A stretch of 64,000 bases of DNA from Mycolicibacterium hassiacum DSM 44199. GTDB taxonomy: Bacteria > Actinomycetota > Actinomycetes > Mycobacteriales > Mycobacteriaceae. A model generated the notes under the pieces. The model ran no database searches. It was not told where the DNA came from and saw nothing but the letters and a program-made list of their open reading frames with translations. A program made the translations under genes and the position numbers. The stretch spans positions 992,001 to 1,056,000 of the forward strand of contig NZ_LR026975.1 in assembly GCF_900603025.1 (NCBI RefSeq), in the 5' to 3' direction. Position 1 is the stretch's first letter. The number at the start of each line of letters is the position of its first letter. Of this stretch, positions 53,586 through 62,834 are shown piece by piece.

Positions 53586-54940
53586 CCGACACCCGCACCC
53601 AGTCCATCGACACCGACGACAAGGCCGTCCTGCGGGCCCTGGACGACCTGGATCTCCCGGCCCTGACGGCGGCGGTGCGTCCGCTGTCGGCGGCCCAGAT
53701 CGTGGGCATTCTCGAGCGGCTGGACCGCAAGCAGCGGGCGGTGCTGTACCGGGTGCTGCCCAAGGGCCAGGCGCTGGAGGTGTTCGAGAACCTCGACCCC
53801 AGCCTGCAGGGTGATCTGGTCGGTGGGCTGCAGGACGACGCGGTCGCGACGCTGTTCGCCCAGATGCACCCCGACGACCGGGTCGAGCTGCTCGACGAGC
53901 TGCCCGCCACGGTGGCACGCCGGCTGCTGCAGGGCCTGCCGCCGCGGGAACGCGAGATCACCGCCGACATCCTCGGGTATCCGCAGGGGTCGATCGGGCG
54001 GCGGATGAGCCCGGAGTTCGTGTCGGTCCGCCCGGAGATGACGATCCGTCACGCGCTGGAGCGGGTCACCGAGCGCCTGAGCGATGCCGAGACCGTCTAC
54101 ACGCTGCCGGTCACCGACGGGCAGCGGGTGCTGGTCGGGGTGGTGAGCCTGCGGGATCTGCTGCGGGCGGATCCGGACGCCACGGTGGAGTCGGTGATGC
54201 AGCCGGCCACCTGGGCGCGGGTGGGGGAGCGCGCCGAGGAGGCGGCGCGCCGGTGCGCCGACCGCAAGCTGCTGGCCGTGCCGGTGGTCGACAACGAGAC
54301 CCGGTTGGTGGGCATCCTCACCGTCGACGACGCGCTGCGCATCCTCGAGGCCGCCGAGTCCGAGGACCAGGCCCGCATCTCCGGTAGCGAGCCGCTGCGG
54401 CGCCCGTACTTCACCGCGCCGGTCAGCGGGCTGGTCCGGTCGCGGGTGGTGTGGCTGCTGGTGCTCGCCATCGGGGCCACCCTGACCGTGCAGGTGCTGG
54501 AGGTGTTCGAGGCGACACTGTCGCAGGTGGTGACGCTGGCGTTGTTCGTGCCGCTGCTGATCGGCACCGGCGGCAACACCGGCAACCAGGCCGCCACCAC
54601 GGTCACCCGGGCGCTGGCGCTGGGCGACGTGCGGACCCGCGACCTGTTCAAGGTGATGTTCCGGGAGTTCCGGGTCGGGTGTGCGCTGGGTCTGATCCTG
54701 GGCTCGCTGGCGTTCGTGGTCACCAGCCTGCTCTACGGGCCGTCCATCGGGACGGTCATCGGGCTGACTTTCGTCAGCCTGTGCACCATGGCGGCCACCG
54801 TGGGCGGGGTGATGCCGCTGCTGGCACGGGCGGTGCGGGCCGATCCGGCGGTGTTCTCCAACCCGTTCATCTCGACGTTCGTCGACGCCACCGGGCTGCT
54901 CATCTATTTTCTGATCGCCCGGACCGTCCTCGGTATCTAG
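53582..54940 (+). CDS. mgtE: Magnesium transporter MgtE
   Basis: 452 aa. N-terminal MgtE_N domain (residues about 20-120: LSAAQIVGILERLDRKQRAVLYRVL), two CBS domains (about 130-260) that sense cytosolic Mg, then five transmembrane segments with the pore motif LIGTGGNTGNQAATT (about residue 320). Homodimeric Mg channel. GTG 53582 overlaps the preceding stop by 4 nt. From memory the M. tuberculosis mgtE lies elsewhere, so this copy's location is lineage-specific. Confidence 0.94.
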   Translation: MTDTRTQSIDTDDKAVLRALDDLDLPALTAAVRPLSAAQIVGILERLDRKQRAVLYRVLPKGQALEVFENLDPSLQGDLVGGLQDDAVATLFAQMHPDDRVELLDELPATVARRLLQGLPPREREITADILGYPQGSIGRRMSPEFVSVRPEMTIRHALERVTERLSDAETVYTLPVTDGQRVLVGVVSLRDLLRADPDATVESVMQPATWARVGERAEEAARRCADRKLLAVPVVDNETRLVGILTVDDALRILEAAESEDQARISGSEPLRRPYFTAPVSGLVRSRVVWLLVLAIGATLTVQVLEVFEATLSQVVTLALFVPLLIGTGGNTGNQAATTVTRALALGDVRTRDLFKVMFREFRVGCALGLILGSLAFVVTSLLYGPSIGTVIGLTFVSLCTMAATVGGVMPLLARAVRADPAVFSNPFISTFVDATGLLIYFLIARTVLGI

Positions 54941-55279
54941 GGGTGCTGTGGCGGCGCCTCGGTCGATGCGCCCGAGGGGGTGTGACATCCGCTCGTGATC
55001 GAGGACGCCCGGCCTCACATGGCGCCGGCGAGCAAACCCGGTTCCCGCTGCCCCGTTGGGGCGGAGTTGAGCGCATCCGCTCACCCAGCGTCGGCTATGC
55101 GTCCGGCATGCGGCGATTTCGATCCCGGCGCTCCGGTCTGGCACAATGGACCGCTGTCCGTGCAGCGACCCGTTCGATGTGCCGCTGCGTGGTCAGACAC
55201 ACGCGAGGCAAAACCGGATGTGGGCAAGCCCGCCCGCATCGCTGAATTGCAGCGTGATACCCACAGGAGAGCGCTTTTC
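54941..55279. other. Intergenic leader region of rpsP
   Basis: 339 bp without a supported gene. The 5' half shows no clear coding signal. A promoter-like element sits at 55136-55147, leaving an untranslated leader of more than 120 nt before rpsP. Confidence 0.6.
55136..55147 (+). promoter_or_regulatory. Promoter-like element of rpsP, shared with rplS
   Basis: GTCTGGCACAAT is followed by nGA. The same 12 bases occur at 58463-58474 before rplS. In both cases CACAAT would be the -10, with about 135-145 nt to the start codon. No equally clear -35 is visible. Confidence 0.5.
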
Positions 55280-55798
55280 ATGGCTGTCAAGATCAAGCTC
55301 ACGCGGCTCGGCAAGATCCGCAACCCGCAGTACCGCATCGCCGTCGCCGACGCGCGGACCCGCCGCGATGGCCGCGCGATCGAGATCATCGGCCGCTACC
55401 ACCCGAAGGAAGAGCCCAGCCTCATCGAGATCAACTCCGAGCGGGCTCAGTACTGGCTGTCCGTCGGCGCCCAGCCCACCGAACCGGTGCTGAAGCTGCT
55501 GAAGATCACCGGTGACTGGCAGAAGTTCAAGGGCCTGCCGGGGGCCGAGGGCTCACTGAAGGTCAAGGAGCCCAAGCCCAGCAAGCTGGAGTTGTTCAAC
55601 AAGGCGCTGGCCGAGGCCGAGGGTGCTCCGACCACCGAGGCCACCCAGCCCAAGAAGAAGAAGTCGACGGCCAAGAAGGACAAGACCGACGACAAGGCCG
55701 GGGCCAAGGCCGACGAGAAGGCCGACGAGAAGGCCGACGACAAGGCTGACGAGAAGGCCGACAAGTCCGAGGCCGCCGACGGCGCCGCCGAAAGCTGA
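55280..55798 (+). CDS. rpsP: Ribosomal protein S16 with charged C-terminal tail
   Basis: 172 aa. The first 85 residues are canonical S16 ([32 protein letters not shown]). The following tail of about 85 residues starts with basic [11 protein letters not shown] and ends in repeats of DEKAD and DDKAD. A shorter tail is known in mycobacterial S16; its function is unclear. ATG 55280 follows AGGAG; the long open frame upstream is not coding. khpA follows 1 nt after the stop. Confidence 0.95.
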   Translation: MAVKIKLTRLGKIRNPQYRIAVADARTRRDGRAIEIIGRYHPKEEPSLIEINSERAQYWLSVGAQPTEPVLKLLKITGDWQKFKGLPGAEGSLKVKEPKPSKLELFNKALAEAEGAPTTEATQPKKKKSTAKKDKTDDKAGAKADEKADEKADDKADEKADKSEAADGAAES

Positions 55799-55799
55799 G

Positions 55800-56051
55800 A
55801 TGGCCGTGAGCTCCGTCGTCGTCGTCGACGCGGTTGAACACCTGGTCCGCGGCATCGTGGACAACCCCGACGACGTCCGGGTGGACATGGTGACCAGCCG
55901 GCGCGGGCGCACCATCGAGGTGCATGTGCACCCCGATGACCTCGGCAAGGTGATCGGCCGCGGCGGCCGCACCGCGACCGCCCTGCGCACGCTGGTCGCC
56001 GGGATCGGCGGTCGGGGGATTCGCGTCGACGTGGTGGACACCGACCGGTAA
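55800..56051 (+). CDS. khpA: KH-domain RNA-binding protein (KhpA/YlqC)
   Basis: 83 aa. One type-II KH domain with the GXXG loop in [14 protein letters not shown] (about residue 53). KhpA pairs with KhpB as an RNA chaperone in Gram-positive bacteria and sits in the rpsP-rimM-trmD operon. ATG 55800 starts 1 nt after the rpsP stop; GTG 55806 is an alternative. Confidence 0.93.
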   Translation: MAVSSVVVVDAVEHLVRGIVDNPDDVRVDMVTSRRGRTIEVHVHPDDLGKVIGRGGRTATALRTLVAGIGGRGIRVDVVDTDR

Positions 56052-56059
56052 CGGTCGTC

Positions 56060-56593
56060 ATGGACCTGGTTGTCGGGCGGGTCGTCAAGGCACACGGCAT
56101 CGCCGGCGAGGTCGTCGTCGAAATTCGCACCGACGACCCGGAGGCGCGGTTCGCCCCCGGGGTGACCCTGCGCGGCAAGCCGTCGCGCGGTGACGGCCCG
56201 CAGCGGGAGTTCGTCATCGAGTCGTCGCGCCCGCACAGCGGCCGGCTGCTGGTTCGGTTGCGCGGGGTCAACGACCGCGACGCGGCCGACGCGCTGCGCG
56301 GCACGCTGTTCGTCATCGACTCCGCAGACCTGCCCCCCATCGAGGATCCCGACGAGTTCTACGACCACCAGCTCGAGGGCCTGCAGGTGGTCACCGTCGA
56401 CGGCCGGCCCGTGGGCGCGGTCACCGAAGTGGTGCACACCGCCGCGGGCGAACTGCTGGCGGTGCGCACCGAATCCGACGACGAGGTGCTGGTGCCGCTC
56501 GTCAGCGAGATCGTGACGTCGGTGTCGCTGGAGGACGCCAGGATCGAGATCGACCCGCCCGAGGGTCTGCTGGAGCTGCGCCGGCATGGGTGA
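56060..56593 (+). CDS. rimM: 16S rRNA processing protein RimM
   Basis: 177 aa; assists maturation of the 30S head and binds S19. N-terminal RimM domain begins [25 protein letters not shown]; the C-terminal PRC-barrel has [15 protein letters not shown] and [10 protein letters not shown]. It overlaps trmD by 8 nt. Confidence 0.96.
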   Translation: MDLVVGRVVKAHGIAGEVVVEIRTDDPEARFAPGVTLRGKPSRGDGPQREFVIESSRPHSGRLLVRLRGVNDRDAADALRGTLFVIDSADLPPIEDPDEFYDHQLEGLQVVTVDGRPVGAVTEVVHTAAGELLAVRTESDDEVLVPLVSEIVTSVSLEDARIEIDPPEGLLELRRHG

Positions 56594-57314
56594 GGCGCTG
56601 CGCATCGACGTCGTCACGATCTTCCCGGCCTACCTCGATCCGGTGCGGCAGTCCCTGCCCGGCAAGGCGATCGACGCCGGGATCGTCCGGTTCGAGGTGC
56701 ACGATCTGCGCCGGTGGACCCACGATGTGCACCGCTCGGTGGACGACACCCCCTACGGCGGTGGCCCGGGCATGGTGATGAAGGCGCCGGTCTGGGGCGA
56801 GGCCCTCGACGAGATCTGTACGCCGGAAACGCTTCTCGTGGTGCCGACGCCGGCGGGCCGGCTGTTCACCCAGGCCACTGCGCAGCGCTGGAGCCAGGAG
56901 AAGCACCTGGTGTTCGCCTGCGGCCGCTACGAGGGCATCGACCAACGGGTGGCCGACGACGCCGCGCGGCGGATGCGGGTCGAGGAGGTCTCGATCGGCG
57001 ACTACGTGCTGGCCGGCGGGGAGGCGGCGGCGCTGGTGATGATCGAGGCCGTGGTGCGGCTGCTGCCCGGCGTCATGGGCAATCCGGTCTCACACCAAGA
57101 GGATTCGTTCTCCAACGGGCTGCTGGAGGGGCCGTGCTACACCCGCCCGCCGAGCTGGCGGGGGCTCGACGTGCCCGAGGTGCTGCTGTCCGGCGACCAC
57201 GCCCGGATCGCCGCCTGGCGTCACGAGCAGAGCCTCGCACGCACCCGGGAACGGCGTCCCGACCTGCTCGAGCGGCTCGAGGTCAGATCCGACCACCCGG
57301 AAACATCGTCCTGA
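56586..57314 (+). CDS. trmD: tRNA (guanine-37 N1) methyltransferase
   Basis: 242 aa SPOUT methyltransferase; m1G37 prevents +1 frameshifting. Motifs: [31 protein letters not shown], and the trefoil-knot SAM site [11 protein letters not shown] ... [17 protein letters not shown]. The last 32 bp overlap tail-to-tail with the lipoprotein gene on the other strand. Confidence 0.97.
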   Translation: MGEALRIDVVTIFPAYLDPVRQSLPGKAIDAGIVRFEVHDLRRWTHDVHRSVDDTPYGGGPGMVMKAPVWGEALDEICTPETLLVVPTPAGRLFTQATAQRWSQEKHLVFACGRYEGIDQRVADDAARRMRVEEVSIGDYVLAGGEAAALVMIEAVVRLLPGVMGNPVSHQEDSFSNGLLEGPCYTRPPSWRGLDVPEVLLSGDHARIAAWRHEQSLARTRERRPDLLERLEVRSDHPETSS

Positions 57315-58212
57315 CCGCCTCGGTGAGGGTGTTGCGGGTGGCGTCGGCGCTGCCCCGCTGGTCGGAGCCGATCGCCATCACGTAGCGGCGGTCCGCCCCG
57401 ATGAGGCCGACCGACAGGTGCGTCCAGGCGCCGCCCACGCAACACATCCAGCCCTGTTTGACCGCGACCGGCTCGGCGGGCAGCCCGTCGGGGAGCCCGA
57501 ACCGCTGCGGATACACCCCGCCCGGCTGGGTGCCGTCGATGCCCAGCGGGGTGCTCTGGGCGAGGTTTGTGATGATCAGCTCGGCCTTCTCGCGCGGCAG
57601 TCCGCCCGCGCCCGAGAGCAGCATGTCGAGGTAGCGGACCAGATCGGACGCGGTGCTGACGGTGTTGAACCAGCGCCCGTTGCGCGGTGGGCGGGTGTTG
57701 CGCAGGCCGTAGCGCTCGGCGACCCGGGTCACGATGTCGCGGCCGCCGCCACGGTTCCAGAAGATCTCGGCGGGGGAGTCGTCGGAGGAGCGCAGCATCG
57801 CCGCGAGCGCCTGCCAGTCCTGCGGGGACAGCTTCTCGTCGCGCATGAGCAGGTCGTCGGCGATGAACAGCTTCACCACCGAGGCGATGACGATCTCGCG
57901 GCGGTTGCCGTTGGACAGCCGCTGACCGGTATTGCGGTCGAGCAGGACCATGGTGAGGTTGGCGCCCGCTGCGGCGGCGGCGGCGGCGCGATCGATGCGG
58001 GCCTGCAGCCCGGAGAACGCGGCGGTCGGTTCGTCCGGGGCGGCCTCGGGAAGCGGTGCGGCGTTGCCCAGCGGGGCGATCACCACCCGGGGCTCGGTGG
58101 CCGGATCCGCGGCGGGCGAGGGTCCGGAAACACCCGCCGTGCAGGCGGCCAGCGACACCGTGAGCAGGACGGCTGCGCCGGCCGTGACCAGCGTTCTCGC
58201 CAGCCCTCGCAT
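57283..58212 (-). CDS. LppW-like lipoprotein with beta-lactamase-type fold
   Basis: 309 aa. Signal peptide with lipobox LAAC (Cys about residue 24), so lipid-anchored outside the membrane. [14 protein letters not shown] contains an SxxK-type motif (SVVK) and the order of segments recalls class A beta-lactamase/serine hydrolases, but a clear SDN and KTG are not seen (KQGWMCC stands near the KTG position). It is probably non-catalytic or altered. It fits lppW (Rv2905). Divergent from rplS. Confidence 0.82.
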   Translation of the reverse strand: MRGLARTLVTAGAAVLLTVSLAACTAGVSGPSPAADPATEPRVVIAPLGNAAPLPEAAPDEPTAAFSGLQARIDRAAAAAAAGANLTMVLLDRNTGQRLSNGNRREIVIASVVKLFIADDLLMRDEKLSPQDWQALAAMLRSSDDSPAEIFWNRGGGRDIVTRVAERYGLRNTRPPRNGRWFNTVSTASDLVRYLDMLLSGAGGLPREKAELIITNLAQSTPLGIDGTQPGGVYPQRFGLPDGLPAEPVAVKQGWMCCVGGAWTHLSVGLIGADRRYVMAIGSDQRGSADATRNTLTEAVRTMFPGGRI

Positions 58213-58617
58213 GGCTGTTCCGTGCCACCTCCTGCCCTGCTTCGGCCCGGCCCGGTGCCGGTCGGATCCCAGGTTAGCCGCCGGTAGGCGACCGACAGCG
58301 GTCTGCCGCGACGCTCGGCGCGCCGTGGCCGCCGTTGCCCGCGCGAGCAGTCAGGAACACCCCCTGTGAGGGCGTGAAATAGGGGTGTCTGCGTCTGCTC
58401 GGCGGGAAAGGTGGGTGGTGGCGGGGCGACCCTGTGGACCGGATTTCACTGGATCGGGGGCCGTCTGGCACAATTGAGCAGTTGTCTGTGCCGGTTGGGG
58501 CCCCTGAGCGCCCCGACCGCTGCGAGATACACCCCGATACGCCCGAACGATCGGCTCGGCGACGCGTCACAGTGTGGCAGCGTGCCCGCAGCCGCCTACA
58601 GCAAGGAAGTGTCACCG
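58213..58617. other. Divergent intergenic region lppW-like/rplS
   Basis: 405 bp without a supported gene. It holds a small dyad ACACCCC (58357-58363) / GGGGTGT (58382-58388) of unknown role and the rplS promoter-like element at 58463-58474. The last 140 bp are an untranslated leader. Confidence 0.6.
58463..58474 (+). promoter_or_regulatory. Promoter-like element of rplS
   Basis: GTCTGGCACAAT, identical to the rpsP element 3.3 kb upstream, placed 143 nt before the rplS ATG. Confidence 0.5.
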
Positions 58618-58959
58618 ATGAACACGCTGGACTTCGTCGATCAGGAGTCGCTGCGCGACGACATCCCGGACTTCGGCCCCGGCGACACCGTCAACGTCCA
58701 TGTGAAGGTGATCGAGGGCAGCAAGGAACGCATCCAGGTCTTCAAGGGCGTGGTGATCCGCCGCCAGGGCGGCGGGGTCCGCGAGACGTTCACGGTGCGC
58801 AAGGAGAGCTACGGCGTGGGTGTCGAGCGCACCTTCCCGGTGCATTCGCCCAACATCGATCACATCGACGTCGTCACCCGCGGTGACGTGCGCCGGGCCA
58901 AGCTCTACTACCTGCGCGAGCTGCGCGGCAAGAAGGCCAAGATCAAGGAAAAGCGCTGA
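58618..58959 (+). CDS. rplS: Ribosomal protein L19
   Basis: 113 aa, located at the 30S-50S interface. Motifs: [41 protein letters not shown], and the basic end [19 protein letters not shown] precedes the ATG; the open frame upstream is the leader. lepB follows within 11 bp. Confidence 0.97.
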   Translation: MNTLDFVDQESLRDDIPDFGPGDTVNVHVKVIEGSKERIQVFKGVVIRRQGGGVRETFTVRKESYGVGVERTFPVHSPNIDHIDVVTRGDVRRAKLYYLRELRGKKAKIKEKR

Positions 58960-58969
58960 GGGTCCGTCC

Positions 58970-59863
58970 TTGGAGCGCGAGCAGCGCATCGACCCCGATG
59001 ACGCTGGCTACCCTGATCCGGTGACCGGATCCACCGAACCCACCGAGCCCGAGGGGTCCGACGGCGCGAGCCCGGCGTCCGCGGCGGACCCTGAGCAGGA
59101 GCAGCGGGACAAGCCCGACAAGAAGCGCGGCGCGCTGCGTGAATTCGCGATCCTGATCACCATCGCGCTGGTGATCTACTACGTCATGCTGACGTTCGTG
59201 GCCCGGCCGTATCTGATCCCGTCGGAGTCGATGGAGCCGACCCTGCACGGCTGTCCGGGCTGCACCGGCGACCGGATCATGGTCGACAAGATCACCTACC
59301 GGTTCACCGACCCGCAGCCGGGCGACGTGATCGTGTTCAAGGGTCCGCCCAACTGGAGCCTGAACTACAAGTCGATCCGCTCGGACAACCCCGTGGTGCG
59401 GTGGATCCAGAACGCGCTGTCGTTCATCGGGTTCGTTCCGCCCGATGAGAACGATCTGGTCAAACGCGTGATCGCGGTGGGCGGCCAGACCGTGGAATGC
59501 CGTAACGACACCGGGCTGACCGTCGACGGCAAACGCGTGGACGAGCCGTACCTCGATCCGGCGACGATGAACGTCGATCCCGCGGTCGCGCCCTGCCTGA
59601 CCCAGGAGTTCGGGCCGGTGACGGTGCCGGAGGGCCGGTTGTGGGTGATGGGTGACAACCGCACCCACTCGGCCGACTCGCGGTTGCACTGCACCAATCG
59701 GCCGGAGGACATCCAGCGCGGCATCCTGTGCACCGGCGACCCGGTGGCCGGCACCATCCCGGTGGAGAATGTGATCGGAAAGGCGCGGTTCATCGCCTGG
59801 CCGCCGTCGCGCTGGGGCGGCATCCGCAGCGAGAACCCGCAAGCGAGCACAGCGACCCCATAG
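58970..59863 (+). CDS. lepB: Signal peptidase I
   Basis: 297 aa from TTG 58970. A disordered acidic N-terminus precedes one transmembrane segment ([21 protein letters not shown]). Catalytic Ser is in [13 protein letters not shown], catalytic Lys in [11 protein letters not shown], and the conserved box in [17 protein letters not shown] pair follows the serine, and further cysteines suggest disulfides. TTG 58970 has GAGGG 7 nt upstream; GTG 59021 has none but would also keep all domains. Confidence 0.92.
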   Translation: MEREQRIDPDDAGYPDPVTGSTEPTEPEGSDGASPASAADPEQEQRDKPDKKRGALREFAILITIALVIYYVMLTFVARPYLIPSESMEPTLHGCPGCTGDRIMVDKITYRFTDPQPGDVIVFKGPPNWSLNYKSIRSDNPVVRWIQNALSFIGFVPPDENDLVKRVIAVGGQTVECRNDTGLTVDGKRVDEPYLDPATMNVDPAVAPCLTQEFGPVTVPEGRLWVMGDNRTHSADSRLHCTNRPEDIQRGILCTGDPVAGTIPVENVIGKARFIAWPPSRWGGIRSENPQASTATP

Positions 59864-59870
59864 GAGTGCA

Positions 59871-60590
59871 GTGCCGGCGACGTGGCCTCCGCGAACGGTG
59901 ATCCGGAAGTCTTCTGGCCTGCGCACGTTGGAGTCGGCCCTGTATCGCAACGGTCTGGGGCCGGTGGCCGGCGTCGACGAGGTCGGCCGAGGAGCCTGTG
60001 CGGGCCCGTTGGTGGTCGCGGCGTGTGTGCTGGGGCCCAACCGGCGGGCGAGCCTGGCCGCTCTCGACGACTCCAAGCGGCTGACCGCCAAGGAGCGCGA
60101 GCGGCTGTTCCCGCTGATCCGCCGGTACGCACTGGCCTACCACATCGTCTACATCCCGGCGGCCGAGGTCGACCGTCGCGGTGTGCACGCCGCCAACATC
60201 GAGGGCATGCGCCGCGCGGTGGCCGGGCTGTCGGTGCGACCGGGGTATGTGCTCTCCGACGGGTTCCGGGTGCCGGGACTGCCCATGCCGTCGCTGCCGG
60301 TGGTCGGCGGCGACGCGGCCGCGGCCTGCATCGCGGCGGCCAGTGTGCTCGCGAAGGTCAGCCGGGACCGGTTGATGGTCAAACTGGAGGAGGAGTACCC
60401 CGGCTACGGGTTCGCCGAGCACAAGGGGTACAACACCGCGGCACACAACGCGGCCCTGGCCAGGCTGGGGCCCTGCGCCGAACACCGCCGGTCGTTCATC
60501 AACGTGCGGCGGCTGGTGTCGGTGGACGGCGAACTGGTGCCCGCTGATGCGCTCGATCTGGAACCCGAGCAGCAGAGCCGAACCGGCTAG
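59871..60590 (+). CDS. rnhB: Ribonuclease HII
   Basis: 239 aa; removes ribonucleotides and RNA from RNA-DNA hybrids. Catalytic acids are in [20 protein letters not shown] (D, E), [12 protein letters not shown] and [24 protein letters not shown] start following AGGAG. Same operon as lepB. Confidence 0.96.
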   Translation: MPATWPPRTVIRKSSGLRTLESALYRNGLGPVAGVDEVGRGACAGPLVVAACVLGPNRRASLAALDDSKRLTAKERERLFPLIRRYALAYHIVYIPAAEVDRRGVHAANIEGMRRAVAGLSVRPGYVLSDGFRVPGLPMPSLPVVGGDAAAACIAAASVLAKVSRDRLMVKLEEEYPGYGFAEHKGYNTAAHNAALARLGPCAEHRRSFINVRRLVSVDGELVPADALDLEPEQQSRTG

Positions 60591-60631
60591 GGGGAGGATT
60601 GACCCATGAACGTGAAGGACTGTTTGAGCCG

Positions 60632-60937
60632 ATGAGTGCCGAGGATCTCGAAAAATACGAAACCGAGATGGAGCTCTCGCTCTACCGCGAGTACAAGGAC
60701 ATCGTCGGACAGTTCAACTACGTGGTAGAGACCGAGCGACGGTTCTATCTGGCCAACAGTGTGGAGCTCATACCGCACAACACCGACGGCGAGGTGTACT
60801 TCGAACTGCGCCTGGCCGACGCCTGGGTCTGGGACATGTACCGGCCGGCCCGGTTCGTCAAGCAGGTCCGGGTGATCACCTTCAAGGACGTCAACATCGA
60901 AGAGGTGGAGAAGCCCGAGCTGCGCCTTCCCGACTGA
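60632..60937 (+). CDS. DUF2469 family protein
   Basis: 101 aa, highly charged: SAEDLEKYETEMELSLYREY and DAWVWDMYRPARFVKQVRV. It is strongly conserved in actinobacteria directly after rnhB (Rv2901c-like) but of unknown function. ATG 60632 matches the conserved N-terminus; a start at 60599 would add 11 residues. Confidence 0.92.
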   Translation: MSAEDLEKYETEMELSLYREYKDIVGQFNYVVETERRFYLANSVELIPHNTDGEVYFELRLADAWVWDMYRPARFVKQVRVITFKDVNIEEVEKPELRLPD

Positions 60938-61002
60938 CCCGCGGGGGCGCCGCCGTCCGAGGCCGGCTGCGTCCGCCGAGGCGGCGTCACCGTGTCATCG
61001 CC

Positions 61003-61041
61003 CGTCTGCCGGGGCCCGTCCGGGCCCCGGCAGACGCGTTT
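61003..61041 (+). terminator. Strong terminator hairpin after the lepB-rnhB operon
   Basis: Perfect 15-bp stem, CGTCTGCCGGGGCCC (61003-61017) with 61022-61036, closed by a GTCC loop and followed by CGTTT. It lies 66 bp after the DUF2469 stop and marks the end of the conserved block. Confidence 0.8.
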
Positions 61042-61331
61042 CGGCGGGATCGAACTCTTTGACCCGGGCGCCGGGCCGGGCCGGACCGGTGGCCCGACCC
61101 GGCGCCGCTCACGCCCGGTTTGCTGTCGCCGGCGGTTGTGCGCACGGTGGCCGAGGCAGTCGGCTTATTAGCCGAATCGTCAATTGCCCCACCGGATTCG
61201 GGCGACTTATTGAACTGTCGGTCTCTATTCTCGTAAAAATCGCCAAACAGGCGCTTGCCGAGTTCGCTCGCGTCACAATTTTTGCCACCTGGGCGATATC
61301 GATCCCGGGCGGCATCGCCACCCGGGCGATG
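61042..61331. other. Unannotated region left of the insertion sequence
   Basis: From about 61150 the base composition becomes visibly poorer in GC than the surrounding genome (stretches such as TTATTAG, AAAAATCG, CAATTTTTG). Short frames exist on both strands but none is recognisable. It may be acquired or decayed DNA. Confidence 0.45.
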
Positions 61332-61340
61332 CGCGCCGGA
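61332..61340. repeat. 9-bp target site duplication, left copy
   Basis: CGCGCCGGA lies directly before the left inverted repeat of the IS256-family element and is repeated at 62826-62834. Confidence 0.88.
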
Positions 61341-62825
61341 GAGCAATGATCAGAACCTGTGGATGAGCCTCGGGGTGGGGGCGTGAAAGTGGGCGCACCT
61401 TCCCGAGGATGATCTGAATGTCAGTAGGTCCGATCATGAGCCGGCGTTGGCGCGCTGGTTCGGGAAGGTACGCCCATGCTCACCGTAGTTCACGACGCCG
61501 AGGACGCCAACGACAGCGACACTCCCGGTCGCTCGTTGTTGGATGAGATCGTCCGCGACGGGGCGCGACAGATGCTGGCCGCCGCGTTGCAGGCCGAGGT
61601 CGCCGCCTACGTGGCCCAGTACGCCGACCAGCTCGATGAGAACGGCCACCGCCTGGTGGTGCGCAACGGCTACCACCAGCCCCGCGAGGTGCTGACCGCA
61701 GCCGGTGCGGTGCAGGTCAAAGCGCCGCGAGTCAACGACAAACGTGTCGACCCCGACACTGGTGAGCGGAAACGGTTTTCCTCGGCGATCCTGCCGGCGT
61801 GGGCGCGCAAGTCTCCGCAGATGAGCGAAGTGCTGCCGCTGCTGTACCTGCACGGGCTGTCCACCAGCGACTTCACCCCGGCATTGGAGCAGTTCCTGGG
61901 TTCGGGTGCGGGGTTGTCGGCCACCACGATCACCCGGCTCACGGCGCAGTGGCAGGACGAGGCCCGCGCGTTTGCGGCCCGGGACCTGTCCGGCACCGAC
62001 TACGTCTACCTGTGGGTCGACGGTATCCACCTCAAGGTCCGCCTGGACCAGGAAAAACTCTGTTTGCTGGTGATGCTGGGCGTGCGCGCTGACGGCCGCA
62101 AAGAGCTGGTGGCGATCACCGACGGCTACCGGGAATCGACCGAGTCGTGGGCTGATCTGCTGCGCGACTGTAAACGACGCGGCATGACCGCCCCAGTGCT
62201 CGCGGTCGGCGATGGCGCCTTGGGGTTTTGGAACGCGGTGCGCGAAGTGTTCCCGGCCACCCGTGAGCAGCGGTGCTGGTTTCACAAGCAAGCCAATGTC
62301 CTTGCCGCGCTGCCGAAATCAGCACACCCGTCGGCGTTGGCAGCGCTCAAAGAGATCTACAACGCCGAGGATATCGACAAAGCCCAGGTCGCGGTCAAAG
62401 CCTTCGAGGTCGACTTCGGCGCCAAATATCCCAAGGCGGTCGCCAAGATCACCGACGATCTGGACACCCTGCTGGAATTCTACCGCTATCCCGCCGAGCA
62501 CTGGATCCACCTACGCACCACGAATCCGATCGAAAGTACCTTCGCCACAGTGCGTTTGCGCACCAAAGTCACCAAAGGTCCGGGGTCACGAGCAGCTGGT
62601 CTGGCCATGGCCTACAAGCTCATCGACGCCGCCGCGGCCCGCTGGCGCGCCGTCAACGCACCACACCTGGTCGCCCTGGTGCGCGCCGGCGCGGTCTTCC
62701 ACAAGGGCAAACTGCTTGAACGCCCCACCGAGATCACCCCACCAACCCCGCCCTCAGACGGCGATCAGCAAGCCGGAACGGAGGTCGCCTGAAACACCCC
62801 GATCCACAGGTCTTGACAATTCCTC
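61341..62825 (+). mobile_element. IS256-family insertion sequence, complete
   Basis: 1485 bp. Imperfect terminal inverted repeats of 24 bp (61341-61364 and 62802-62825) agree at 19 of 24 positions and share the inner block ACCTGTGGAT. They are flanked by identical 9-bp repeats CGCGCCGGA, the size expected for IS256. One intact transposase fills the inside. Intact ends, duplication and frame together suggest a recent, possibly active insertion. Confidence 0.92.
61476..62792 (+). CDS. IS256-family (mutator-type) transposase
   Basis: 438 aa DDE transposase. Characteristic segments: RNGYHQPREVLTAAGAVQVKAPRV; first catalytic Asp in YLWVDGIHLKVRL; VMLGVRADGRKELVAITDGYRES; second Asp in VLAVGDGALGFWNAV; Cys/His in QRCWFHKQANVLAALPKS; catalytic Glu in RTTNPIESTFATVRLRT. 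Length is normal and no frameshift is seen. It is related to mycobacterial IS256 elements such as IS1081/IS1245-type; the exact IS name cannot be given without a search. Confidence 0.96.
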   Translation: MLTVVHDAEDANDSDTPGRSLLDEIVRDGARQMLAAALQAEVAAYVAQYADQLDENGHRLVVRNGYHQPREVLTAAGAVQVKAPRVNDKRVDPDTGERKRFSSAILPAWARKSPQMSEVLPLLYLHGLSTSDFTPALEQFLGSGAGLSATTITRLTAQWQDEARAFAARDLSGTDYVYLWVDGIHLKVRLDQEKLCLLVMLGVRADGRKELVAITDGYRESTESWADLLRDCKRRGMTAPVLAVGDGALGFWNAVREVFPATREQRCWFHKQANVLAALPKSAHPSALAALKEIYNAEDIDKAQVAVKAFEVDFGAKYPKAVAKITDDLDTLLEFYRYPAEHWIHLRTTNPIESTFATVRLRTKVTKGPGSRAAGLAMAYKLIDAAAARWRAVNAPHLVALVRAGAVFHKGKLLERPTEITPPTPPSDGDQQAGTEVA

Positions 62826-62834
62826 CGCGCCGGA
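62826..62834. repeat. 9-bp target site duplication, right copy
   Basis: CGCGCCGGA, identical to 61332-61340, immediately after the right inverted repeat. Confidence 0.88.

Noticed and set aside
54995..55279. N-terminal extension of the rpsP frame
   Set aside because: S16 starts with [10 protein letters not shown] at ATG 55280, which has an AGGAG ribosome binding site; the extension covers the promoter and leader.
60987..61346. Small open frames on both strands left of the IS
   Set aside because: Part overlaps the perfect terminator hairpin and part is low-complexity; no recognisable protein, so not called as genes.
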